From Cylindrodendrum hubeiense (Eukaryota > Ascomycota > Sordariomycetes > Hypocreales > Nectriaceae), in NCBI GenBank assembly GCA_014621425.1, contig JAANBB010000089.1, positions 1-64,000 of the forward strand: a stretch of 64,000 bases of DNA, written 5' to 3'. Positions 33,723-43,954 of this stretch are shown here, piece by piece. Positions within the stretch are counted from its first letter, which is position 1; every line of letters begins with the position of its first letter. The translations under genes were made by a program, and so were the position numbers. The notes under the pieces are model-generated. The model was not told the origin of the DNA. It did no database searches and saw only the letters and a list, made by a program, of their open reading frames with translations.

Positions 33723-35903
33723 CTAGAGAAGTCGACAGGTTTCCAAGTCAACACCGCATTTCCGCAGCTGATCTTGATGCATCCGTGGATCTGCATCCAA
33801 ACTTTCTCCCGTATCGCGATTCCGAAATCGAAGAGAAGAATCATCCGGCGCATCACCTCGAGAACGTTCCCACTCTGGCGCTAGAGGTCCCAGTCGCGGG
33901 TCCTCCTCCGTGGACTGCCCGGTAACTTGGTTGATAAACTCTGGCACAAGCCCACCCGAATCGTTGTACAGAAACTGAAGACGCCAAGGTGCCGGCAGGC
34001 GGCCAAGGAGGCTCTCGGCGTTTTGAAAACCATGTAAGTAGATGCTGCCCACCACTCTGAAGCCGACATCAGGGACTGGACGAAGGACCAAGGGTACCTT
34101 GCAGTTCAGAACCATGTAGAGAATATCACCTTCGCTGTTAGTTGCGCGGTGACTACGTGAGCAACGAGGGAACCTACCAGGTCGTGTGTTGAGCGGGCCA
34201 AATCCGAAATATCCATCAGTTGTGGTGACAAACACTCGATTTTTCAGCCGGCTTATTCTCCGCTTGGATAGGACCAGTATTGATTCATCACCTTGCCTGG
34301 CGACCAGGCTTGGTTGGCATGATAAGTGACGTAATACGCTTTCTTTCACTTCTTGCAGACCCAAGCTCGTCCCAAGCACAGTTTCCTTCACAATACCTGA
34401 CACAAGCGAAAGTGAAAAGGCGTCCAAGGCGCTTTCACCTGTGGGATAACGGCTTGTTTGAATGTCGCTTGGTGCCCAAGAATTCAACTCCAGGAGAGTT
34501 CCAGATGTGCCTTCTGTCACAGGTCCTGTGACAGTTCCTACTGTGCCAATCTTCACTGCGCTGACTTCTAAGACATCGGGTGGACAGAAATGGGGCTGCT
34601 TAGTAGATGTTGTGACCTCTAGGTGAGCTTGAGAGATGCCTCCTGGACGTGATTCCCCATCAAGAGACCAGTCGGGAACCCAGGAGGGCAGGTCGCTCGC
34701 ACCTGCGTCTCTCAAGAAGCAATATCCAAGAGCGTCCAGTCTTCCGGTCTCGCCTAGCATGGCGAAGAATGCGTCCCGATAAACCGTTGTCACTGGAGCC
34801 GTGTATTCTGGCCTAATATGGCTCATAAATCTGGGGGAAGCCAAGCCAAAAAGTCCGTAGATTTTGTCCCTGGAGTCGGAGCAGGCCCGCTCACTTGTGG
34901 TGCTCAGAAGATCGAGGAAGTTTTGACTCAGGAGTGGCCAGACAAACCGGTATATCCTCTCTATGCAGTCGATGTGCATTGTCAGATAGGTCTTGCCGTA
35001 CAAACAGATGGTTGCGTTGCGGAAATGCGACCATGGAATCTCATCGTCTCCACATTTCAAGATTGAGCTCGAACTCGCCAGGTGAATCTCCTGTGTAACC
35101 CACATTCGTTCGAACCACGGCCGCTCCATCAGATGGAAGACGGCTTTCCAAGTATCTTCCTGGTAAGGCAGCTCGGTCCGCGTCGAGAACCACATCGGGT
35201 GCGGGCACCCAGGAGTCGGGTACTTGTAGCCGGTTGTTGTGCATTGTACTTGAGCACCGATGAAGTCCATGGCCGAAAGCCCCATTGCGCTGCTATCAGA
35301 CTCCGGACCCAGCCAGGCGATGACTCTGTCCGCACAACTATAGATTTCGCCCATGCGAGTGACTTGCCGGTCACGCTCAGCGATGTTGTTTTGGTCGATG
35401 CTGATAGCATCAACCCACAGCGTTCTCGGTCTATCATGACGACGTAGGTATCGTAGGGCAACGTCCAGGTTGTTCTGAACTTGAAGCGAGGATACCGTAG
35501 TCCCGGACACGACTTGTAAGCACCTTGGATTATGATCCGTTGCCCAAGTATATGAGAGTGCCTCGTATCGGGGCTCAGCATAGTTGTTTGGCCGCCGCTG
35601 CTCGTAGCTGTTGGGAGGAATTCCAGGATTTGGATGTTGCCACGATGATGCACGTATGCTCACATTGAGGAAAAGAGAACGGCCTTCGAGAGTTTTTTCC
35701 ACTTGCCAGCCTAAAGGTAGGGTTCGATTTAGCTCTTCTAAGGACATGACGCCTGGCTGCGGTATATCATAGTGCTTTCCAGTTGCTAGCGGCACATGAG
35801 AGATAGTGACATTCAGATCATCGTCAAACTTGCCCGGTAGTAATGTGAGCAGCCGAATATCGACATTCTGATCTGTAAGCTGGGCATAATTGTAGGGCTG
35901 CAT
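33723..35903 (-). CDS. HET-domain protein with WW-like modules
   Basis: Two exons, complement(33723..34129, 34178..35903), 710 aa. The 48-nt intron is a multiple of three, so the unspliced frame also stays open; removing it rebuilds the conserved 'NTRPGDILYMVLNCKVPLVLRP'. The HET domain (heterokaryon incompatibility, a cell-death effector) begins with 'DIRLLTLLPG' near residue 15, continues at 'YEALSYTWATD' (about 113) and 'LWVDAISIDQNNIAERDRQV..M..IY'. Between these two halves sits a WW-like module, 'LPLGWQVEKTLEGRSLFLN', with Trp66 and Trp88. The C-terminus carries two more WW-like units ending 'EDPRLGPLAPEWER' and 'DADPRMHQ', in which the second Trp is replaced. Likely role: allorecognition or defence-linked cell death; partner unknown. 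Confidence 0.88.
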   Translation of the reverse strand: MQPYNYAQLTDQNVDIRLLTLLPGKFDDDLNVTISHVPLATGKHYDIPQPGVMSLEELNRTLPLGWQVEKTLEGRSLFLNVSIRASSWQHPNPGIPPNSYEQRRPNNYAEPRYEALSYTWATDHNPRCLQVVSGTTVSSLQVQNNLDVALRYLRRHDRPRTLWVDAISIDQNNIAERDRQVTRMGEIYSCADRVIAWLGPESDSSAMGLSAMDFIGAQVQCTTTGYKYPTPGCPHPMWFSTRTELPYQEDTWKAVFHLMERPWFERMWVTQEIHLASSSSILKCGDDEIPWSHFRNATICLYGKTYLTMHIDCIERIYRFVWPLLSQNFLDLLSTTSERACSDSRDKIYGLFGLASPRFMSHIRPEYTAPVTTVYRDAFFAMLGETGRLDALGYCFLRDAGASDLPSWVPDWSLDGESRPGGISQAHLEVTTSTKQPHFCPPDVLEVSAVKIGTVGTVTGPVTEGTSGTLLELNSWAPSDIQTSRYPTGESALDAFSLSLVSGIVKETVLGTSLGLQEVKESVLRHLSCQPSLVARQGDESILVLSKRRISRLKNRVFVTTTDGYFGFGPLNTRPGRFPRCSRSHRATNSEGDILYMVLNCKVPLVLRPVPDVGFRVVGSIYLHGFQNAESLLGRLPAPWRLQFLYNDSGGLVPEFINQVTGQSTEEDPRLGPLAPEWERSRGDAPDDSSLRFRNRDTGESLDADPRMHQDQLRKCGVDLETCRLL

Positions 35904-36503
35904 CGGAAGCGATGCTGATAGGTCCTAAAAGGAAGACCAAGCGACAATGGAATGTATTATCTGGTAGTTAGGTAGCGCTTTGAGCTATTATAAATTGAGT
36001 TTGTACCTAAAATACCGCTGTGTTGGATCAGCAGGGTTGGACAGCGAATTAGGCGCTGCTGCCTAAGTCAGGTAGGCAGGTATGCCGGCGTATCATCGAT
36101 ATGGTGAAGCCCTGGGTCCAATAAAATCGCGTCTGGCAGACCCATCAAGAGTCCCGAATAGGGTCCCTGCCAGACCCACTCGGGTGGCGGGTTTCCACCA
36201 CCCTGTGTGTATTGTTTCCCTTTTATCACAAGATCACAATTCAATGCGAGCTTCTAGACTTGAACCATTGCTAGCTGCAAACCAACCTTATTTTCGGGGC
36301 TAATCTAGCTGATGTGAAGGGCTCCTGTTGTAATAGCGTCTGGGCCCAACCTCTTGGGCTCGACCGATTCATAGATTCATCAGGCCAATGGGAGGCAAGT
36401 CACTACATTATGGAGACATTGTCAGGATAGTTCGAAATTTCTATGGGATACTGTGAGCCATCAAGATGTTACTATTTACTTCCACAGCCGTTGTTTACCC
36501 ATT
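35904..36503. other. Intergenic
   Basis: No gene seen. Contains the HET gene promoter. Short runs of related 'agacccac(t/a)' words near 36138-36185 are too irregular to call a repeat. Confidence 0.45.
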
Positions 36504-36902
36504 TCAAAGTCCTAAGGCACTCCCTCTCCTGCTCGCCTCAAACTCTCTAACCCGCTCATGACTTATGGTTGATTCCTTTTTCCAAGAATCCTCGGTGCAA
36601 GGACGTGCCTGGTGTATCCGTTTGTCGAGCAGTTCCACTCTCAAATGATTTCCCCCGTACTCTGAGTAGGCTGCGTCAAACTTGTCGACCAGTTCAGTGC
36701 TTATGTCCTTTCGTTTCTCCCATGAGTTAGCTTCACCAGGAAAACCTTTCCACTTCACAAGGTAGAGACCTCTTCTCCCTTGCTTCCATTTTGCAGGCAA
36801 TGCCTCAACCTCCAATATGTCTTCGTCCTCATCAAAGGCGATATATTGTTGTATTCTCTTCTGCGGACCTTCAGCTTGAGATCCTGCTCCCCGTCTTTCC
36901 AT
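36504..36902 (-). pseudogene. Chromodomain fragment
   Basis: Open frame of 132 codons. Residues about 30-80 ('ALPAKWKQGRRGLYLVKWKG', 'WEKRKDI', 'LVDKFDAAYSEYGG') form a chromodomain with the aromatic-cage pattern Y-L-V-K-W-K-G-x-P-x-x-x-x-x-W-E. Stand-alone or terminal chromodomains in fungi are often pieces of Ty3/gypsy chromovirus integrases or other mobile-element proteins. The first 18 codons overlap, in another frame, the end of the DUF3435-like relic described next, so the apparent ATG is probably accidental and the domain looks like a fragment joined to the relic rather than a normal gene. No reverse transcriptase or LTRs are visible nearby. Confidence 0.6.
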
Positions 36903-37215
36903 CCAACTAGGAAGATAAGGTCCTATGGTAAGGTTAGCTGGAGTTAGTGCTGCTACTACTTATTTGCCTCTTACCTTCCATTTTGCCTGATATAGCTCCT
37001 GGAGTTAAGCGGAGGTGAAATAGTGTGTACTCAACAGGTTGGTGTTGTCTACGCGGCACCCTTCATGCATATAGTCGTAACGGTCGTTGAACTATAAGTG
37101 CTTGTGCAATTTGACATAGTTCTCTATCGTCAAGAACTCCTGATCCTGATGTAGGTCCTTTAAGCTGAGCTTATCAGCCAGCTCGCCTTTGATATACTTC
37201 TTGCTGGTTAGTATC
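36840..37215 (-). pseudogene. Relic of a DUF3435 (tyrosine-recombinase-like) protein
   Basis: The minus strand reads 'KKYIKGELADKLSLKDLHQD', 'EFLTIENYVKLHKHL', stop, 'FNDRYDYMHEGCRVDN', 'LLSTHYFTSA', stop, 'LQELYQAKWK'. A plausible intron (GTAAGA...CATAG, about 36923-36973) is followed by 'DLIFLVGWKDGEQDLKLKV'. The order 'HE..RV', 'FTSAR..EL' and 'YKDL...W..GEPE' is that of fungal DUF3435/FluG-domain proteins, a family that includes the captain tyrosine recombinases of Starship elements. Two stop codons stand where Trp and Arg are expected; TGG to TAG is a G-to-A transition of the RIP type. Both ends of the protein, including any catalytic Tyr, are missing. Confidence 0.6.
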
Positions 37216-37456
37216 GTAGTGCTTCCTCAGTGTATCCTTAATGCTAGCGGCATGGTAGGTTTTACTCACTGGTGCTATTGACTGCTTGACATCTAGGGAT
37301 ATCGTCAAATTGTGGTGTTATTCCTACGTGTTGTAGAATTGGCGCATTTTTCATCGCAGGCTGTCGGGAGTTAGCAGCTTGTCCCTCATTATTAAGAACT
37401 AGGCGTCCAGATTCATCTCATCTAACAACATACATCATCGCCACGTCACTTCCAGA

Positions 37457-38925
37457 GTGACCAGTCAATCAGCATTGGCCCCCATCCATTTTGGAGGGCC
37501 ACGTCGTGCATTATTGCACTTTCAGAGGATTGGTCCTCTCTTCAGAATCAATGCCGGGTCGCCTGTTTCCTTCGTTCTTGAAATTCTACTCCGTCATGCG
37601 TCACCTTCAATCCATCCTGTTACCGTCACGCGACATGTTGCCCAACATCAGTTCAATGATGGCCTTGTTGCTGGTGGGGGCTCGTTCACGGTTGGCCTGA
37701 GTCGGAAGGTTGAAGACGAGCCCCAGGGAGTCTTCTGGTCTTTGTCACTGGCGCACATGAACCACTACAGATTTCCCATCAAAAGCGAATGCAGGTTGAA
37801 TATAAATTGCTCACACATCACATTTGACCAATTTGTTCAGGCGTTCTGGAGTGGCTTACTTCAAAGATCAAGTATCATCGACGGGGAAATTACTCTGGGC
37901 GCACGAATCTGCACCTCATTGCTGGATTCGCTCGATCGAGCTGCAAACTCGACGGCTACATGGAAAGATATAAGAGAGCGATGCCAAGCAGTTCTTCGTA
38001 ACAGTTGCCACTGGTTCAATCTTCTCACAAGAGCTGCTGCTGCCTACACCGAGAAGGAAAATGATCAAGGCGACATAATACATAGACTCGTCAGCACCGG
38101 GCGTCGGCGAGCCTCAACTAGTATTGTCACATCCCCTGGGTCCTCGTAGATTCTATGCCGGCTAGACGGTCAATGGCTGATCAATCACATGAAAACTGTG
38201 GATGATCGAATTTCCTTACCCCGTCGATTAATCATTCCCAGGACTGCGATCCTTGGGAGTCCCCTAAGTCACATGAGTTAAAGCAAATTATCAGAAATGT
38301 TGGAAAACCCGGGATCACACTTATGATACCGCCCGACGAATGCATGCTACGGCCACTGGACCCAGGCTGCTGGGGGGTCCTGAGCACAACAGATTTCAAT
38401 GGAAAGAAGGAGGACCACTTCGCCGAGACGTCCATACACCTGTCTTTCACCGACTACTATATGCCAATACTCCTCCACAACGCCCGCCAGCTAGCAGACA
38501 GTCAAATCTACCTGCTAGAGTCGGTAATATCTGTGTATGACTCGGGAGCGTGGATGGGAGATATTGATATTCTCAATCTCCTAAAGGACGATCGGTGCGT
38601 TCGGTTGTCACGGATGCCGTGCTGCGAAAACAAAAATGGTTGGGAGATGCAAGGAGTTGTGTCGGCTGAGAATTGGAGCGACATTTTGGACCCGCCCACT
38701 GAGCCCTTCGTCATTCGTGTACATGGGAATTGGGTTGCTCGACTGGCTGCTATGGCTATATACATGCAGCGTCTTGAGGACAAAAACAAGTGTGTTGTCA
38801 TTTGTCCTGATCACGTTTGTTGGAAATGTAACGAGAAATTATGGGGAAAAATCACGGTGCTATGTCGGGGACACTGGGCGCGAGTTGTCCCAGGAGGCAT
38901 GATTGCTCAGGCTGTGATATACTAA
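37457..38925 (+). CDS. Unnamed fungal protein, start codon and junction uncertain
   Basis: Two long frames, 37457..38149 and about 38180..38925, look like one gene split by an intron or a frameshift. The first reads 'SALAPIHFGGPRRAL', 'VTVTRHV', 'SLAHMNHYRFPI', 'ERCQAVLRNS'; the second 'DPWESPKSHELKQIIRNVG', 'LDPGCWGVLSTTDFNGK', 'HFAETSIHLSFTDYY', 'RVHGNWVARLAAMAIY', 'CPDHVCWKC'. I believe these belong to one unnamed fungal family, and the second part is well conserved in style. The first frame has no ATG at its natural start: the codon where Met is expected is GTG (37457). A junction using the acceptor before 'DCDPWES' (about 38241) is possible but no strong donor in phase was found. Function unknown; it may be a decaying copy. 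Confidence 0.5.
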
Positions 38926-39762
38926 GACGAGTCAGAGAAGTAGATAGAATGAACTCGGAACTCTTCATCACAGTGCCAAGACAACGTCTGTCATGAATGG
39001 TGTCAGCGCCTGACTGCTTACATACGTTATGGTCTCTTCCTGCTGTAGCCTTAAATGTTGAAACAATGACTGTTATGCTGGATGGATTTCCCGTTGAAAG
39101 GTGCCCGCGCCAAAGCAAGAAGTGCACCAACGCCCACGGCCCCTCGGCAAGTTTGGGTGCGCCAATAGCTTTGGCAGGACTGACGGCACATATTGATGGA
39201 ATACCTGTTGACTGGCACTTGAAGGCTAACCACCCCTCACACATTACCCGTGGAATCCGTGATCAGAGTGCAGTGCGTGGCGTTGCACTGACGTGTCATT
39301 CGAATCAGCCGATGGCGATCGTTTGCCACACTGTCACATCAAGGTCAGCAGCGACACCTAAGGTTCCAATCATTGAGGGAGCACAGAAACAATACATTTA
39401 TGCCAAAATTACTAATAAGGCAGTGATATGCAGCCAAATCAGGCAGCCATTCGTTTGACATCATTCGCAGGACCCCACTGCAAGTTGAATATATTATTGG
39501 GCTAAATGACGGCCAGAATTGCAGGCGCAGCAGCAAAGCCACAGCCATTGTACTATTCTGTGTTGCTGTGTCTACTGAGAAGTAGGGGCTCAATCGTGGG
39601 GAAGGATTTAATAAGTCGGCAGTGCTAGGCTCCCACAGCAGTGCCTAGTCAACCCACTCCAGTTATTTATGCCCAACTTTGAACCACTATTGCGATTTTC
39701 TTTCTTACACGAGCATCAAGCCTTTTTCTTCCACCCCTCATTCAGTCCATCTATTCTTTGAA
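38926..39762. other. Intergenic with unsupported open frames
   Basis: Overlapping frames of 130-153 codons exist on both strands at 38852-39458, including one with an ATG at 38997, but neither has a recognisable domain, signal peptide or splice extension. I do not call a gene here. Confidence 0.4.
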
Positions 39763-40592
39763 ATGCCTGGGTTATATCATTTCGAGCCGGTTGAATTCCG
39801 AGCCGAATGTCGCCAGCTGAGCCCTCAGGCGCTCCGAGAACAGGAGACCCTCTACATCAAGACGAAGATCGCCTGCGGCTGGGGAGTGTGGTTTTGCCTT
39901 GGCGCAGTACTTAGTACTCGCGGTATTATTTTGCCCTTGGTTGCCTTAAATCTGTACAGGCGCAACAAGGTCTCGCGGAAACTGGAAATCGTCCGACAGG
40001 AGCTTCTGCGTCGATCTTTACAACCCAGCAACATCAACGGGCTCGATCATGGACATGGGTTCTTTTCGGGTTGGCTTAAACAAATCTTTCGAAACCCATT
40101 TTTGGAATTTATGGGGTTTCATGACCCCCCTGGCCCCGTTGATGCTCCATCCGTTGGGCCGCAAACGGTGAAGTCCATTCCCCAGGAGAGACTCTCTGGA
40201 GGTGACATCAAAATCACCGATAAACTCCCGCCATGCAATTGCCAAAGCTCCTCAATTATACCTCCCAAGTGCAGCCAATGCGCAAAGAGCATCAGGAGTG
40301 ACGCCGATTATTTGCGTAAGTAAATTTGGCCTGAGGTCTCGTTAAAATACTAAAAATGCTAACCAAAATGATTCCAGACTGCTGCCAGTGCGAACATAAA
40401 TACAATATCTGTGCATCTTGCGCTCCGTACACACGCCACAAGTCCAATCATCAACTCTATAGGATCAGACCTATTTCGCCGTCTTTTGAAGAGGAAGCAG
40501 TAAAATATGTATTGGGTGGCTTGTTTGTTGCGCTCATAGGCCATGTTTTTGTGGAATTCGTTCAAGTATTGTGTCGCAAATTCTGGCAATAA
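39763..40592 (+). CDS. Membrane protein with ZZ-type zinc finger
   Basis: Two exons, 39763..40315 and 40378..40592, 255 aa, 62-nt intron (GTAAGT...CAG, with 'gctaacc' branch site). A membrane segment lies near residues 37-62 ('GWGVWFCLGAVLSTRGIILP'), a second at the C-terminus ('VLGGLFVALIGHVFVEFVQVL'). Between them is a ZZ-type finger: 'PKCSQCAKSI...DYLHCCQCEHKYNICASCAPYTRHKSNHQL', rebuilt across the splice, with C-x2-C, C-x2-C, C-x2-C and a final H-x3-H, as in ZZ domains that bind protein N-termini. An additional 'CNC' precedes it. The combination of ZZ finger and two membrane anchors is not one I can name. Start is the first ATG (39763). Confidence 0.75.
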
Positions 40593-42519
40593 GTCGACAT
40601 CAGCTGTCATATTCGAGACAAATCGAAGAATATTCAGTAGGTCGCTTTATTTTAACATTGGGAACTGCGAATAAATCTTTTATATACATTACACACCTGG
40701 GATACTTCCATTAGTAGCGTTGAATTTCAGATGCGTATCATATATTCTCTGCCAGCTAATTTTCTTGTCGAAGCAAAAGTCTGCTTGTTCTATAGAGAAT
40801 GGGGTTTCTGGACCCAAGTCTTTCATATTCCCTTTAAATCATTTTAACCCAGTTTCATCCCATGTTGTGTGTAGTGTTGTTATTCGTCTTTTTTCCATTT
40901 TATTCTCTTGCACCATTATTTGAGATCCATAAGTTTATCAAGGATACTAGGTTAGTAGTTCTACTAACGTTAGAAAAATTTACTAGCTCAAGTCTCACGA
41001 CTGGTCTTCACCTTGCGTCAAACAAAGGTTGTCCATCATCAAGTTTGCAGCTCACAAGACGTAATATTTATCCCTACGGAGGTATGCCTCGGGTACTCGG
41101 TGGACAGCAGCAATTTGGACCCGAGTAAGTCCGCTTGCACGTTCGGGAAAGATGCCCCTATGCTGGCGAACTGGACTGTCCTTTCTCACTCCAATTGGAC
41201 TTTACAGGGTCGTTCACACCTAGGGCACCAGCGTTACCTCCTAACAATCCTCCGAAGCACCACTTGGCTCCAAGCTGACCTACCCGCCCCAACAACTGAA
41301 GTACCTCTGTCTTGAATACAACATTGATGCATGTAATTTCTTTATGGAGGCTCTCAGTAGTGACCTAGTCTTCAGCAGTTAATTTTGAGGTAAAAGAAAA
41401 TTAATATGGATGAGTTGCCACACAGCACGGATTCCATCCTTAAAATAGCAGTTCGCCCCACACGCCAGATGACCGAACTAAAAATTCTTCGCCTTGAATA
41501 ACGTCGACTACGACCATTCTAAAGCGGCTAGACTGAGAAGGGGCAGTTCAGCCACCCATCGTCAACATAACCAAATTCCACATCATTTAGGGCGTTGTGG
41601 TCGCAACTGATGCTATCTAGGCTCTTCCTACCCGGAGCTGTCAATTATCATAGTGAAGGTTATTCCAGAATATTTCCGTACTGGATCTCTGGCAGACACA
41701 GATACTAGGAATTGACACAAACAAGATTTCTCATATTTAATTATCATCTGTGCCTATTCCGACATGAATGGCCCGCCCAATGAAGCATAGTCACAATACG
41801 CTGGACGTAAGTCCGCGGGGTGATGGAGTCCCGGTCATAAAAACCACGTCTCTTAATTATTGCGACGGAGCTTGTCACCACGTAGGTTACACCGCCTTTG
41901 ATTTGCTCACATGCTTTTTTACTCTGGGGCGGCCTACCGAGGCCGACGGGCGGTGGCACCCTATTCGGATTGTTCGGTCACAGCATCAACATTTGGACCC
42001 TGAAATCTTCTCCACCAGGGCCGTTGGACCATTGTCAATGCAGAAATTAATCACCCCTCTCTTCATTGGTGCGATGCCTGTGGGGAGCTCATGCAAATCC
42101 CGGCCTCACCCCTGATCTCGCATCGGCAACGGCCGTGCTCCACCACAAAAGCACCAATACGAGGTCGGTCGACGCAACGTCACCCTTGTCCAGATGACGA
42201 TATCAACGGGATCATAGTCAAAACAAGTGCATCATCCGGCCGTTGATCCTAGACAGGAGACTATTGTGGTTCGCAATTCAGGCGAGTCAGGGCCTGCATT
42301 TTCCGTATTAAACCCAGATAAGTGAAAAAGAACAAAAGAACCGGACCAGAAATCCTGATCTCGGAATCTCTCGGCTCTGTTTCACTTATTTATTCACCGC
42401 CCAAGCCATCCATCTTTCCTCAGAACAAAAGAGTAGGACCAGAAACCCCGATCTCAGAATCTCTCGGCTCTGTTTCACTTCGTTTATTCACCGCCCAGGC
42501 CATTTCTCCTCGCTTGATC
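40593..42519. other. Intergenic with a direct duplication
   Basis: No gene supported in about 1.9 kb. Open frames up to 115 codons lack features. The 3' end, directly upstream of the peroxygenase gene, holds a near-perfect direct duplication (separate entry). Confidence 0.5.
42329..42503. repeat. About 80-bp direct duplication in the peroxygenase leader
   Basis: Copy 1 (about 42329-42409) and copy 2 (about 42422-42503) share 'ggaccagaaa', 'aatctctcggctctgtttca' and 'ttattcaccgccca(a/g)gccat' with few differences; the offset is about 94 bp. The second copy ends 17 bp before the ATG, so the duplication covers the likely core promoter or 5' untranslated region. Confidence 0.85.
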
Positions 42520-43376
42520 ATGTTGTTCAACGTAGCTTTTTTTCTGTCGGCGGCCTTGGCTACGACTGCCAGTAATGAATGGCAAGCCCCCACTGAAAAT
42601 GATCGTAAGTGCACTGAATCGAGATGAGAAGCTCGCAAAGATTAACATAAACACAGGCAGGAGCCCTTGCCCGATGGTCAATTCCGTGGCGAACCACGGA
42701 TACCTCCCACGCAATGGATTGAACATCTCTCTCCCCGATTTGATCGTCGCATTCACCGCTGCTCTCAATCTGGACCCAGCAGCCACTACCCTGGTCGGGA
42801 ATAAGGCTTTACTCAGCGGAAACAACGTCACCTTTGATCTTGACAATCTGAACAAGCACGGTAGTAAGTTGCCATCTCCGAAGCATAGCGTATGGATCAG
42901 CAAAGCTAAACATCCCAGTCCTTGAGCACGACGGGAGTCTGAGCCGCAATGACGTCTACTTCGGCGACAACCATAGCTTCAACGAGACCATCTGGACCTC
43001 GGTGGCCTCGCACTTTAACCAGTCCACAATTTCCATCGCGACGGCTGCCATAGCCCGCAAAGAGCGTCTTCAAGCAGCGGCAGCCGTCAACCCAGCGTTC
43101 TCACTATCCGCCAGTGACACCCAATTCAGCTTCATCGAAACGGCTCTCTATTTGTCTATTTTTGGGAGCGTCGAAGATGGCAACGCAGTGACTGAATGGG
43201 TCAAGATCATGTTTGGTAAGTCAAGACCTTTCGAGCCTGTGAGGTGAAGCACTAACACAATGATACCAGAGCAAGAGCGTCTGCCTTTCCAAGAAGGGTT
43301 CACGACGTCCGAGGAGGTCGTCACGGCGGCAGGAATCTTGGGTTTGGTAGCGAAGCTTGCTGCTGCGAGCGCCTGA
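42520..43376 (+). CDS. Small secreted heme-thiolate peroxidase (chloroperoxidase/peroxygenase family)
   Basis: Four exons, 42520..42604, 42657..42863, 42919..43215 and 43270..43376, 231 aa; introns of 52-55 nt, all phase 1. Signal peptide 'MLFNVAFFLSAALATTA'. The proximal heme ligand is in 'RSPCPMVNSVANHGYLPRNG' (PCP motif), rebuilt by the first splice. The second signature 'HGILEHDGSLSRND' (EHD-S motif for the Mg/acid side) is rebuilt by the second splice using the stronger of two overlapping donors. 'FQEGF' follows in exon 4. Family members oxidise or halogenate aromatic and aliphatic compounds with H2O2. At 231 aa it belongs to the short group. No cluster partners are evident; the FAD oxidase at 49.8 kb is probably unrelated. 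Confidence 0.88.
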
Positions 43377-43954
43377 GTTTCATTACGGTCCAGTCTTTGT
43401 TCATGAGAATATGCTAGGGGAGTCAACTGTACGAGTAAACAGGACTAAAATCTGAGTTGTTCATGCCCAGTCTTCAACGTCATGATTATCATGCTTTGGA
43501 CAAGTGATATGCTAAATCGAACTGTCTATCAGTGAGTGTGCTGGTATGGAAAGAAACTACAGGAATTGTCGCTGGATTTTCAGGGTCAAGATGGTGATTT
43601 ATGCAGGTGGTATTAGAGGGCATGTCTCTGCGAGTCTCTGGTGTGATGCTCTGGGGTACTCCAAATTTTCGACACTCGACCCATTATTCAGCTCACGACA
43701 AACCTGCCATAGTTCAGCCTTCAAGCCGTCTTAGAGCGATGAGGTGTGATGCCTTCGTTAGGTCTCAACTTTATTTTTTTTTACCGCTAACTGAGAATCG
43801 AGATCACACATCCTTATCGATAAACTTTGCTCTTGATGATACTGTGTTATCACCAACAAGAACAGTTATGACCCTCCGCCTGACACAAGACGATGCGTCT
43901 TATTCAACTTGCTTGGGTCAATCTCGGATTACCCACTGGGTTACATTGATCATA
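43377..43954. other. Intergenic
   Basis: No gene seen. The start of the ankyrin relic at its right edge may extend a little to the left, but no ankyrin repeat can be read before about 43955. Confidence 0.45.

Noticed and set aside
35904..38925. A complete Starship or LTR retrotransposon
   Set aside because: Only a broken middle part of a DUF3435 protein and a chromodomain fragment are seen; no terminal repeats, reverse transcriptase or intact recombinase.
38852..39458. Opposed frames of 130 and 153 codons
   Set aside because: They overlap antisense, and neither reads like a known fold; insufficient to call a gene.
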